From: JBMOGA01 sp049318625
Lineage (GTDB): Bacteria; Pseudomonadota; Alphaproteobacteria; Rhizobiales; Hyphomicrobiaceae
DNA length: 32,809 nt
Assembly: GCA_049318625.1 (NCBI GenBank)
Contig: JBMOGA010000044.1
Coordinates: 1-32,809, forward strand
Direction of reading: 5' to 3'
The position numbers were made by a program, and so were the translations under genes. Under the pieces are notes generated by a model. That model saw only the letters and a list, made by a program, of their open reading frames with translations, was not told where the DNA came from and searched no databases. This document shows positions 6,980 through 15,116 of this stretch, piece by piece (the first letter of the stretch is position 1; every line of letters begins with the position of its first letter).

Positions 6980-7969
6980 ATGACGGCAGGCCTTTTCATC
7001 GGTGTCGCGACCGGACTTGTGTCCGCGTTGCTGTTTGCGCAGGCGTCGACCGGCACCGTTCTCGGGCTGTTCGTGCTGTTTTTCCTTTCGCCCTTGCCGG
7101 TGGCGATCGCCGGCCTCGGGTGGGGTTGGACGTCGGCGGCGGTGGCTGCTGCGGTCGGTGCCCTCGCCGTCACGTTTGTCGGCACGGGCCGGGCCGGTTT
7201 CGTGCATCTCCTGACACTCGGCGCGCCGACCGCCATCTTCAGTTACTTACTTTTGCTGTCGCGCCCGATCGGGCCACCGGCCACGGCCGGCGGGCCGCCC
7301 GCCATCGAGTGGTATCCGGTTGGCCGCGTCGTGATGTGGATCGCCCTCTGGTCGGGCGGGCTGTCGACGATCGCCATGCTGACGACTGCGACCGATGTGG
7401 CGGCACTGAAGAACGAGGTCCGCGAGACGATCACTCGGATGGTGGGTGTCGGAATTCCGCTGCCGACCAAGGGCAGTCCGGGCAAGCTCGGCGAGGCCGA
7501 GATCGCAGCGTTGACGGAATTCATGACGGCCACTCTGCCGGGGGTCATCGCCTCGCTCTGGATGACCATAGCGACGCTGAATTTGTGGCTGGCGGGTGTG
7601 GCTGTGCGCGCGTCGGGACGGTTGATCCGTCCCTGGCCCGACTTGTCCACTCTGGCGGTTCCCACGGGCTTTCCGCTGCTTTTTGCTGGTGCCATCGCGG
7701 CGACGTTCCTGCCGGGTATGGCGGGTTTGCTGGCCTCCGGCGTGGCTGCTGCCTTCCTGTTCGCCTATCTGCTGGTCGGCCTCGCGATCCTCCACTTCGT
7801 CACCCGGGGCTACTCGTTCCGTGTTCCGCTGCTCGGGGGCCTCTACGCGGCGCTGATCCTGTTCAATCCACTGAGCGGCCTCATCATCGCCCTGATCGGT
7901 GTCGCCGAACCGGTTTCACCCCTGAATCGGCGCTCTTCGCGCTCGACCACGCCACCACCCACAATCTGA
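6980..7969 (+). CDS. DUF2232 family integral membrane protein
   Basis: A 329-residue hydrophobic protein with about eight predicted membrane segments, with the largest loop at about 135-185 (KNEVRETITRMVGVGIPLPTKG and following). The pattern, with stretches such as GLFVLFFLSPLPVAIAGLG near the N-terminus and the conserved position between rpsR and rplI, matches DUF2232 proteins of alphaproteobacteria. Biochemical function is unknown; related YybS-like proteins have been compared with energy-coupling substrate-binding (S) components, which is only a loose analogy. It starts 112 bases after rpsR and ends 30 bases before rplI. The last 20 residues (NRRSSRSTTPPPTI) are low-complexity. Confidence 0.8.
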   Translation: MTAGLFIGVATGLVSALLFAQASTGTVLGLFVLFFLSPLPVAIAGLGWGWTSAAVAAAVGALAVTFVGTGRAGFVHLLTLGAPTAIFSYLLLLSRPIGPPATAGGPPAIEWYPVGRVVMWIALWSGGLSTIAMLTTATDVAALKNEVRETITRMVGVGIPLPTKGSPGKLGEAEIAALTEFMTATLPGVIASLWMTIATLNLWLAGVAVRASGRLIRPWPDLSTLAVPTGFPLLFAGAIAATFLPGMAGLLASGVAAAFLFAYLLVGLAILHFVTRGYSFRVPLLGGLYAALILFNPLSGLIIALIGVAEPVSPLNRRSSRSTTPPPTI

Positions 7970-7999
7970 ACCCACACCAAATCATCGAGGATCAAAGAC

Positions 8000-8575
8000 A
8001 TGCAGGTCATTCTTCTGGAGCGTATCGGCCGGCTCGGCCAGATGGGCGATGTCGTCAACGTCAAGAACGGGTTCGCCCGCAATTACCTGCTGCCCCAGGG
8101 CAAGGCACTGCGCGCGACCGACGACAACCGGGCCCGCTTCGAGGTTCAGCGAGCCCAACTCGAGGCCCGCAACCTGGAACTTAAGAAGGAGGCCGAAGCG
8201 GTCGCCGACAAGCTCGAGGGTAAGAAGTTCGTGGCGATCCGTTCGGCCGGTGACACCGGTCAGTTGTATGGCTCTGTGACGCCGCGCGATTTGTCCGAAC
8301 TGGTCACCGCCGGTGGCTTTTCGATCGACCGCCGCCAGGTCGTGCTCGACAGCCCGATCAAGACACTCGGCGTGCACAATGCGAGGATCGCGCTGCATCC
8401 CGAGGTCATCGTCAAGATCACGCTCAACGTGGCCCGTTCGCAGGACGAGGCCGACCGGCAGGCCCGGGGCGAAGACGTGACGATGATCCGTGACGAGAAG
8501 ATCGAGCTGGAGACGTTCGATCCCGAGTCTGCGTTCGGCGAAGGGGGCGGTACCCGCGACGGCGACGAAGACTGA
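8000..8575 (+). CDS. rplI: 50S ribosomal protein L9
   Basis: A 191-residue two-domain 23S rRNA-binding protein. The N-terminal signature MQVILLERIGRLGQMGDVV plus NVKNGFARNYLLPQGKALRAT (1-40) is diagnostic, followed by the long connecting helix (NLELKKEAEAVADKLEGKKF, about 63-82) and the C-terminal domain (LYGSVTPRDLSELV, IDRRQVVL, GVHNARIALHPEVIVKITLNV). An acidic tail of about 40 residues (ending GGGTRDGDED) exceeds the usual length of about 150. GAGG lies 9 bases before the ATG. A strong palindromic hairpin follows, so it closes the ribosomal gene group. Confidence 0.97.
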   Translation: MQVILLERIGRLGQMGDVVNVKNGFARNYLLPQGKALRATDDNRARFEVQRAQLEARNLELKKEAEAVADKLEGKKFVAIRSAGDTGQLYGSVTPRDLSELVTAGGFSIDRRQVVLDSPIKTLGVHNARIALHPEVIVKITLNVARSQDEADRQARGEDVTMIRDEKIELETFDPESAFGEGGGTRDGDED

Positions 8576-8603
8576 TCGCGCGCCACGTCAGCTTTGAGAT
8601 TGC

Positions 8604-8633
8604 CACAGGGCACCGCCATGGCGGTGCCCTGTG
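8604..8633 (+). terminator. Strong palindromic hairpin after rplI
   Basis: A perfect 14-base-pair inverted repeat (CACAGGGCACCGCC / GGCGGTGCCCTGTG) with a 2-base centre lies 28 bases after the rplI stop. The following TGTTGATGGGG has few T residues, so it is a non-canonical intrinsic terminator or an RNA-end stabiliser. It separates the ribosomal genes from dnaB. Confidence 0.6.
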
Positions 8634-8806
8634 TGTTGATGGGGGCAGCGGATCCGCCGGTCGACGACGGTTGGCCGGCCGATGTCAGCGGTACCGATTC
8701 GCCTCATAAAAGCGGATAATTCTGGCGCTGTGCATATGGGGGATGGGGCGGGGCCATCGCCTCTTGATGGCTCCGGCGAATCGGCAGGTGCGCTACGGTC
8801 GGCGCC

Positions 8807-10318
8807 ATGAACAAAGAAGTGACCCTCCGCACCGACGCGCTGCGCGTCCAGGCTGGCGCCGATGGCCCCGTTGCCTATCGCCAGCCCCCGTCCAACATCG
8901 ACGCCGAGCAGGCGTTGCTCGGCGCCATCCTCATCAACAACGAGGCGATGGACCGGGTCTCGGGGTTCCTCGAGCCCGGGCATTTCTACGAGCCGCTGCA
9001 CCAGCAGATCTATGAGACCGCGGCCAAGCTCATTCAGGCCGGCAAGCAGGCCACGCCGATCACGCTGCGCACCTTCTTCGAACATCACGAGCGGATCGAC
9101 GAGCACGTCACCGTTCCGCAGTACCTCGGCCGACTGGCGGCCGGTGCGGCCACCATCATCAACGCATTCGACTACGGCCGCACCATCTACGACCTCGCGA
9201 CGCGGCGGCAGCTGATCGTGATCGGCGAGGACATGGTCAACGGCGCCTACGACACCCCGGTCGATTTCCCGCCCGAGGAGCAGATACAGGACGCGGAGTC
9301 GCGCCTTTATCAGCTTGCGGAGAGCGGAAAGTACGGCCAGGGCTTCCTCGCGTTCGGCAGTGCGTTGACGCAGGCCATCGAGATGGCGAACGCCGCCTAT
9401 CAGCGTGACGGGCACCTGTCGGGGTTGTCGACCGGCCTCATGGATCTCGACGGCAAGATGGGCGGGTTGCAGCCGTCGGATCTCATCATCCTCGCCGGCC
9501 GCCCTTCGATGGGCAAGACCGCGCTCGCCACAAACATCGCCTACAACATTGCCAAGAAGTACCGCTCGGAGTTGCAGCCCGACGGCACCAAGAAAACGGT
9601 CGACGGTGGCATCGTCGGGTTCTTCTCGCTCGAAATGGCGGCCGAGCAGCTCGCCACCCGTATCCTGTCCGAGCAAGCCGAGATCGCGTCCGAGAAGATC
9701 CGGCGCGGCATGATCACCGAGGACGAGTTCCGCTCGCTGGTGTCGGTCAGCCAGGAAATGAGCCAAATCCCGCTGTTCATCGATCAGACCGGTGGCATCT
9801 CGATCGCCCAGCTTTCGGCGCGCGCGCGCAAGCTCAAGCGCCAGCACGGGCTCGATCTGCTGGTGGTCGACTACCTGCAGCTGCTGACGAGTTCGGGTAA
9901 GCGCGGCAACGAGAACCGGGTGCAGGAAATCACCGAGATCACGACCGGTCTCAAAGCGCTGGCCAAGGAACTCAAGGTACCGGTGGTGGCGCTTTCGCAG
10001 CTTTCGCGTCAGGTCGAACAGCGCGAGGACAAGCGGCCCCAGCTCTCGGACCTGCGTGAATCGGGCTCGATCGAGCAGGACGCCGACGTTGTCATGTTCG
10101 TGTTTCGCGAGGAATACTACGTCGAGCGTCAGAAGCCGACCGAAGGGACGGCGGAGTTCACGGAGTGGCAGGCCAAGATGATGCACGTGTCGGGCAAGGC
10201 CGAGGTGATCATCGGCAAACAGCGCCACGGACCCGTGGGCTCGGTGCAGCTGGCATTCGAGGCCAATTTCACGCGCTTCGGCAATCTGGCGCGCGAGTAT
10301 CAGGTCGCCGAGCGGTGA
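8807..10318 (+). CDS. dnaB: Replicative DNA helicase DnaB
   Basis: The hexameric helicase that unwinds DNA at the fork. The 503-residue protein has the N-terminal DnaB domain (SNIDAEQALLGAILINNEAMDRV, about 28-50) and the RecA-like motor with Walker A GRPSMGKT (231-238), FFSLEM, Walker B LLVVDYLQLL, the ALSQLSRQVEQREDKRP segment and DLRESGSIEQDADVVMF. No intein or insertion interrupts it. The region between rplI and dnaB holds a GATAAT box (8715-8720) but no good -35. The stop codon overlaps the GTG start of alr, coupling the two genes. Confidence 0.97.
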   Translation: MNKEVTLRTDALRVQAGADGPVAYRQPPSNIDAEQALLGAILINNEAMDRVSGFLEPGHFYEPLHQQIYETAAKLIQAGKQATPITLRTFFEHHERIDEHVTVPQYLGRLAAGAATIINAFDYGRTIYDLATRRQLIVIGEDMVNGAYDTPVDFPPEEQIQDAESRLYQLAESGKYGQGFLAFGSALTQAIEMANAAYQRDGHLSGLSTGLMDLDGKMGGLQPSDLIILAGRPSMGKTALATNIAYNIAKKYRSELQPDGTKKTVDGGIVGFFSLEMAAEQLATRILSEQAEIASEKIRRGMITEDEFRSLVSVSQEMSQIPLFIDQTGGISIAQLSARARKLKRQHGLDLLVVDYLQLLTSSGKRGNENRVQEITEITTGLKALAKELKVPVVALSQLSRQVEQREDKRPQLSDLRESGSIEQDADVVMFVFREEYYVERQKPTEGTAEFTEWQAKMMHVSGKAEVIIGKQRHGPVGSVQLAFEANFTRFGNLAREYQVAER

Positions 10319-11436
10319 ACACCTTGGACCTCCCCGCTGCCATCGATGCGGCCGGGGCCCCGGTGCTGACGGTCGACCGGCAGGCTCTGGCGGAGAACTG
10401 GCGTACACTGGCGGCGCGTGCGGCGCCGGCCGAGTGCGCGGCGGTCGTGAAGGCCAACGCCTACGGCTGTGGCATCGAGATCGCGGTGCCGGCGCTCGCG
10501 GCAGCCGGGTGCCGGACCTTTTTCGTGGCGCATCTGTCGGAGGCGCGGCGGGTCCGGGCGGTGGCGCCCAGCGCCATTCTTTATGTGTTGCATGGGCTTC
10601 CACCCGGGGCGGCTCCCCTCTTCCTGGCGATCGCCGCGCGGCCCGTGCTCGGTTCTCGGCCGGAGATCGAGGAGTGGGCGCGGCACGGCGCGGGACAGCC
10701 GGCGGCGCTGCATGTCGACACTGGCATGAACAGGCTCGGTCTCAGGGTCGACCATGCGCTCGCGCTGGCCGCCGACGGCGCGATGACCGGGTCGAACATC
10801 GCCCTGTTGATCAGCCATTTCATCTCCTCCGAGGTGGCCGGTGATCCGCTGAATGGCCGCCAGATCGCGGCGTTCGAACGCGTGCGGGCGGCGTTCCCCG
10901 GCGTTCCGGCCAGTCTGGCCAACTCCTCGGGGATCTTACTGCCGGGGTTGCCTGCCAGCCAACTGGTCCGACCCGGATACGCCCTCTATGGCGGCAACCC
11001 GGTGCCCGGCGGACCGAACCCGATGCGCCCCGTGGTGTGTCTCGAAGCGCCCGTCCTGCAGGTGCGCGACGTGCCGGCGGGCGAGACGGTCGGCTACAAT
11101 GCGGCGTGGACGGCGGCCGGGCCGCGGCGCATCGCTGTCGTGTCGGCGGGCTACGCCGACGGGATCGACCGGCGGGCGACCGCCAGCGATGCAGGCGCCG
11201 GCGGGCATGTGCTGGTGGGCGGGCGGCTCTGCCCGGTGGCGGGCCGCATCTCTATGGACTTGATGACCATCGACATCACCGGGTTGCCGGATGGCAACGT
11301 CCGGCGGGGCGGTCGCGTGACGCTGATCGGCGGCGAGCTGACCGTCGACCGAGTGGCCGCGCAGATCGGCACCATCGGCTACGAGGTGCTGACAGGCCTC
11401 GCGGCGCGGGTGCATCGGACCGGGGTGGACGGCTGA
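10315..11436 (+). CDS. alr: Alanine racemase
   Basis: A PLP-dependent enzyme that interconverts L- and D-alanine for peptidoglycan. Counting from the GTG at 10315 (373 residues), the PLP lysine is Lys46 in AAVVKANAYGCG and the opposing catalytic tyrosine is about Tyr280 in VSAGYADGIDRR. VDTGMNRLGLRV, ANSSGILL and GRISMDLMTIDIT are also typical. The start is the GTG overlapping the dnaB stop (GGTGA); longer in-frame versions reach back into dnaB and are unlikely. It ends one base before radA. The neighbours dnaB and radA are replication and repair genes, so this is a conserved operon rather than a wall gene cluster. Confidence 0.93.
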   Translation: MNTLDLPAAIDAAGAPVLTVDRQALAENWRTLAARAAPAECAAVVKANAYGCGIEIAVPALAAAGCRTFFVAHLSEARRVRAVAPSAILYVLHGLPPGAAPLFLAIAARPVLGSRPEIEEWARHGAGQPAALHVDTGMNRLGLRVDHALALAADGAMTGSNIALLISHFISSEVAGDPLNGRQIAAFERVRAAFPGVPASLANSSGILLPGLPASQLVRPGYALYGGNPVPGGPNPMRPVVCLEAPVLQVRDVPAGETVGYNAAWTAAGPRRIAVVSAGYADGIDRRATASDAGAGGHVLVGGRLCPVAGRISMDLMTIDITGLPDGNVRRGGRVTLIGGELTVDRVAAQIGTIGYEVLTGLAARVHRTGVDG

Positions 11437-11437
11437 A

Positions 11438-12814
11438 ATGGCCAAGGCCGCGAAATCGCAGTTCGTCTGCCAGAATTGTGGCGGTGTCACCAATCGGTGG
11501 TCGGGCAAGTGCGCGGCCTGCGGGGAATGGAACACCATCGTCGAAGAAGCGACCGACGTCCCGCAGCCGGGATCGGGCCTGTCCCGCAGTACCAAGGGCC
11601 GCATCGTGACCCTCGAGTCGCTGTCGGCGGAGACGGTCGAAGCGCCGCGCCTCAAGACGGGGATCGCCGAACTCGACCGGGTTACCGGCGGCGGCATCGT
11701 GCCGGGCTCGGCGACGCTGATCGGCGGCGATCCCGGCATCGGCAAGTCGACGCTGCTGCTGCAGCTTGCCGCCGCGCTGGCCAATGCGGGGCATCGGGCG
11801 ATTTACGTCTCGGGGGAAGAGGCGGCTGCCCAGGTGCGGCTGCGGGCCGACCGGCTGGGCCTCGTCTCGGCGCCGGTCGCGCTGGCCGCGGAGACCAATC
11901 TCGCGAACATCCTCGCCACGCTCTCGGACGGCCGGCGCGCCGACATGGTCGTGATCGATTCCATCCAGACCCTGTGGTCGGATGCGCTGGAAGCGGCCCC
12001 CGGCACGGTCAGCCAGGTGCGCGCTGCCACGCAATCGCTGATCCGCTTCGCCAAGGGATCCGGCGCGGCGCTGCTGCTGGTCGGGCACGTCACCAAGGAT
12101 GGCCAGATCGCCGGTCCCAAGGTCGTGGAGCACATGGTCGACACGGTCCTCTATTTCGAAGGCGACCGCGGCCACCCCTTCCGCATCTTGCGGGCGGTCA
12201 AGAACCGCTTCGGGGCGACTGACGAAATCGGCGTCTTCGAGATGGGCTCGGAAGGGTTGCGGGAGGTTGCCAATCCGTCGGAGCTGTTCCTCGGCGACCG
12301 CAACGAGACGAGCCCCGGCACGGCCGTGTTCGCCGGAATCGAGGGAACGCGGCCGATCCTGGTCGAGATCCAGGCTCTGGTGGCGCCGAGTTCGCTCGGC
12401 ACGCCACGGCGCGCTGTGGTCGGCTGGGACGGCAACAGGTTGTCGATGCTGCTCGCCGTGCTCGAGGCGCGGGCGGGCGTCAGCTTCGCCCAGCACGATG
12501 TCTACCTGAATGTGGCCGGGGGGCTGAAGATCGCCGATCCGGCCGCCGATCTCGCGGCGGCGGCGGCCCTGCTGTCGTCGCTCTCCGGCATTGCGCTCGG
12601 ACATAACCGGGTCTGGTTCGGGGAGATCGCGCTGTCGGGTACGATCCGTCCCGTATCGCAGATGCAAGCGCGCCTGAAAGAAGCCCAGAAACTCGGCTTC
12701 AAAGGGGCGGTTCTGCCGGCGGGAGGTGAGTTGGACACAGCGGCATTGAAACTGACGCTGGAACGCCCTGGGGACGTCAAGGCGCTTGCGGAGACTCTGC
12801 CGCCGTGCGACTGA
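11438..12814 (+). CDS. radA: DNA repair protein RadA (Sms)
   Basis: A RecA-related ATPase/helicase that extends D-loops and processes recombination intermediates. The 458-residue protein has the four-cysteine zinc finger (Cys11, 14, 25, 28 in FVCQNCGGVTNRWSGKCAACGEW), Walker A GDPGIGKST (97-105), Walker B MVVIDSIQTLW, the RadA-specific KNRFG motif (about 254-258, in KNRFGATDEIGVFEM), and a C-terminal Lon-protease-like domain (about 340-458). All key residues are present. It starts one base after alr and is followed after 39 bases by cvpA. Confidence 0.97.
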   Translation: MAKAAKSQFVCQNCGGVTNRWSGKCAACGEWNTIVEEATDVPQPGSGLSRSTKGRIVTLESLSAETVEAPRLKTGIAELDRVTGGGIVPGSATLIGGDPGIGKSTLLLQLAAALANAGHRAIYVSGEEAAAQVRLRADRLGLVSAPVALAAETNLANILATLSDGRRADMVVIDSIQTLWSDALEAAPGTVSQVRAATQSLIRFAKGSGAALLLVGHVTKDGQIAGPKVVEHMVDTVLYFEGDRGHPFRILRAVKNRFGATDEIGVFEMGSEGLREVANPSELFLGDRNETSPGTAVFAGIEGTRPILVEIQALVAPSSLGTPRRAVVGWDGNRLSMLLAVLEARAGVSFAQHDVYLNVAGGLKIADPAADLAAAAALLSSLSGIALGHNRVWFGEIALSGTIRPVSQMQARLKEAQKLGFKGAVLPAGGELDTAALKLTLERPGDVKALAETLPPCD

Positions 12815-12853
12815 ACTTTCGTTGCGCTGACCACCACTTATGACAGGCGCCCC

Positions 12854-13345
12854 ATGCTTGGCCCCCTCACCTATCTCGACGCAGCGCTGATCGCCGTTGC
12901 CCTTTTGTCCGGGCTTCTCGCGATGTATCGCGGGTTCACGCGCGAGATGCTGTCGATCCTGTCTTGGGCCATTGCGGGTCTGGCGGTCGTCTATGTCGTG
13001 TTGCAGCAGCGCCAGATCGCCGAGGATCTCGCTAAACAGATCGGCGCGCCGCTGCCGATCGCCCAGATCGGACTGGGCGCCGTCGTCTTCCTGATCGTCC
13101 TGGTGATCGTGCATCTGGTCACGTCACGGATTTCCGACACCATTCTGGACAGCCGGGTCGGCATGATCGATCGGTTGCTGGGTTTCGGCTTCGGATTGGC
13201 GCGCGGCTTCATCCTCGTCGTTATTCCCTATATGTTCTACGAAAGGTTCGTGCCCGATCCGGCCCAACAGCACATCGCCATCCGTCAGGCGAAATCGCTG
13301 CCCATGCTGAAGAGCATGGGCGAGGCGATCCGCGGGGATCGTTGA
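12854..13345 (+). CDS. cvpA: CvpA family membrane protein
   Basis: A 163-residue inner-membrane protein with four predicted membrane segments (about 7-25, 33-51, 72-94, 110-130) and the family motif YRGFTREMLSILSWAIAGL near the N-terminus. CvpA was named for colicin V production; its molecular role is unsettled, with links to envelope stress and to purF expression in E. coli. Here too it sits directly before purF, 159 bases upstream. The gap before purF contains a GACCGG/CCGGTC inverted repeat at 13421-13444 but no recognisable purine riboswitch. Confidence 0.9.
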   Translation: MLGPLTYLDAALIAVALLSGLLAMYRGFTREMLSILSWAIAGLAVVYVVLQQRQIAEDLAKQIGAPLPIAQIGLGAVVFLIVLVIVHLVTSRISDTILDSRVGMIDRLLGFGFGLARGFILVVIPYMFYERFVPDPAQQHIAIRQAKSLPMLKSMGEAIRGDR

Positions 13346-13504
13346 ACATCCAGTGGCCAATGGTAGCGGCGAATTCGCTGGCGGTTGGTCCTGGGCTTCA
13401 TATATCTGTCACGCAGCGTGGACCGGGAGAGGGCTGAACCGGTCGCGTCGTTGTTGCGTTGGTCCTGATCGTGGTGCGCCCGTCACCGCTCTTGGGAGTC
13501 TGTC

Positions 13505-15004
13505 ATGGCGCTTGTCGATTCGATGCGAGCCGGTGATCATGCCGGACCTCGAGGGGACCGCTACGGCGACGACAGGCTTCGCGAGGAGTGCGGAGTCTTC
13601 GGGATCCTCGGTCACCCCGACGCGGCCGCGCTGACGGCGCTGGGGCTGCATGCCCTCCAGCATCGCGGACAAGAGGCCGCCGGCATCGTCTCCTACGACG
13701 GCCGCCAATTCCATCTCGAGCGCCGCCTCGGTCTCGTCGGTGACAATTTCAACAAGCCATCGGTCATTCGCCGCCTCAAGGGCGACCGGGCGATCGGCCA
13801 CGTCAGGTATTCGACGACCGGCGACACGATCCTGCGCAACGTCCAGCCGCTGTTCGCGGATCTCGAAACCGGCGGCTTTGCCGTCGCCCACAACGGCAAC
13901 CTCACGAACGCGATGTCACTGCGCCACGAGTTGGTCCGCCAGGGCGCGATCTATCAGGCGACATCGGATACCGAGGTGATCCTGCACTTGCTGGCGCGTT
14001 CGAAGCGCCGCCGTCTGGTCGAGCGTCTGATCGATGCGTTGCGGCAGGTCGAGGGCGCCTACTCGCTGGTTTGCCTCGGCAACGACATGATGATCGGCGC
14101 CCGTGATCCGGTCGGCATCCGGCCCCTGGTGATTGGTAAGATCGGGCAAGCCTATGTGCTGGCGTCCGAGACCTGCGCGCTGGACATGGTCGGGGCGGAG
14201 TATGTCGGTGAGGTCGAGAACGGCGAAATCGTCGTGATCACGCCGGAGCACGGTCTGGAGCGCCACCGCCCCTTCCCGAAACGTCCGGCCCGGCCCTGCA
14301 TCTTCGAGTACATCTATTTCGCCCGCCCCGACTCGGTCGTTGGCGGGCGCAACGTTTACGGCGTCCGTCAGGCCATGGGGCGCGAGTTGGCGCAGGAGAG
14401 CCCGGCCCGGGTCGATGTCGTTGTGCCGATCCCGGATTCCGGGGTGCCGGCGGCCCTCGGGTTCGCGCGCGAGTCCGACCTGCCGTTCGAACTCGGCATC
14501 ATCCGCAATCACTACGTGGGCCGTACGTTCATCGAGCCCGAGCAGAAGATCCGTGCGTTCGGCGTGCGCCTGAAGCACTCGGCCAACCGGAAGGTGATCG
14601 AAGGCAAGCGCATCGTGCTGATCGACGACAGCGTGGTCCGCGGCACGACGTCGAAAAAGATCGTGGCGATGATGTACGAAGCGGGCGCGAAGGAAGTGCA
14701 CATGCGCATCGCCTGCCCCGAGATCAAGCACGGCGACTACTACGGCATCGATACGCCGACCAAGAAGGAACTGCTGGCCGCCAACATGACCGTCGAGGAG
14801 ATGCGGGCGTTCATGGGAGCCACCAGTCTGGCCTTCCTTTCGGTCGACGGGCTCTACCGTTCGCTCGGCTTCGAGCGCCGCGACGCCCTCAATCCCCAGT
14901 TCACCGACCATTGCTTCACCGGGGATTACCCGACCCCCCTCACCGACCTCAACGGTCAGGGTAATGGCGCCGTCCAGCTCTCGCTGCTGGCGGAAGCCCG
15001 CTGA
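13505..15004 (+). CDS. purF: Amidophosphoribosyltransferase (PurF)
   Basis: Catalyses the first committed step of purine synthesis, making phosphoribosylamine from PRPP and glutamine. The 499-residue protein has a class II glutamine amidotransferase domain whose nucleophile is Cys29 in REECGVFGILG, then ALQHRGQEAAG, IGHVRYSTTG and AHNGNLTN. The phosphoribosyltransferase domain has VVPIPDSGVPAALGFA and the PRPP loop VLIDDSVVRGTTSKK (about 371-385). The 28 residues before the cysteine form a propeptide that would need removal to expose the catalytic N-terminus; it is longer than the 11 residues of the B. subtilis enzyme. Confidence 0.97.
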   Translation: MALVDSMRAGDHAGPRGDRYGDDRLREECGVFGILGHPDAAALTALGLHALQHRGQEAAGIVSYDGRQFHLERRLGLVGDNFNKPSVIRRLKGDRAIGHVRYSTTGDTILRNVQPLFADLETGGFAVAHNGNLTNAMSLRHELVRQGAIYQATSDTEVILHLLARSKRRRLVERLIDALRQVEGAYSLVCLGNDMMIGARDPVGIRPLVIGKIGQAYVLASETCALDMVGAEYVGEVENGEIVVITPEHGLERHRPFPKRPARPCIFEYIYFARPDSVVGGRNVYGVRQAMGRELAQESPARVDVVVPIPDSGVPAALGFARESDLPFELGIIRNHYVGRTFIEPEQKIRAFGVRLKHSANRKVIEGKRIVLIDDSVVRGTTSKKIVAMMYEAGAKEVHMRIACPEIKHGDYYGIDTPTKKELLAANMTVEEMRAFMGATSLAFLSVDGLYRSLGFERRDALNPQFTDHCFTGDYPTPLTDLNGQGNGAVQLSLLAEAR

Positions 15005-15013
15005 CGCTGTGGA

Positions 15014-15041
15014 TTGACCAGCGACCAAGCGTCCCTATCTA
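15014..15041 (+). promoter_or_regulatory. Candidate promoter for the TAXI-like gene
   Basis: TTGACC (15014-15019) and TATCTA (15036-15041) are separated by 16 bases, a good sigma-70-type promoter placed about 75 bases before the gene and just after purF. It suggests that the binding-protein gene is transcribed independently of the dnaB-purF group. Confidence 0.5.
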
Positions 15042-15116
15042 TCGTTGGCCGCCATTCAGCCTTGAGAGCGCTAGAATCGGCGGCTAATCCGCTCCGTGTT
15101 CGTCAGGGAGATCGAC

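Noticed and set aside
8588..10603. Open minus-strand frame of 671 codons opposite dnaB
   Set aside because: It lies antisense to a complete, motif-bearing DnaB; its translation is Arg/Leu/His-rich with no domain. Long antisense frames are expected in GC-rich coding DNA.
11276..13114. Open minus-strand frame of 612 codons opposite radA
   Set aside because: Antisense to a complete RadA and the start of cvpA, with Arg/Gln/His-rich composition and no recognisable domain.
13346..13504. Purine riboswitch before purF
   Set aside because: The gap has one GACCGG/CCGGTC repeat with a 12-base loop, but no three-way junction or conserved loop sequences of a purine riboswitch, and no G-box core.
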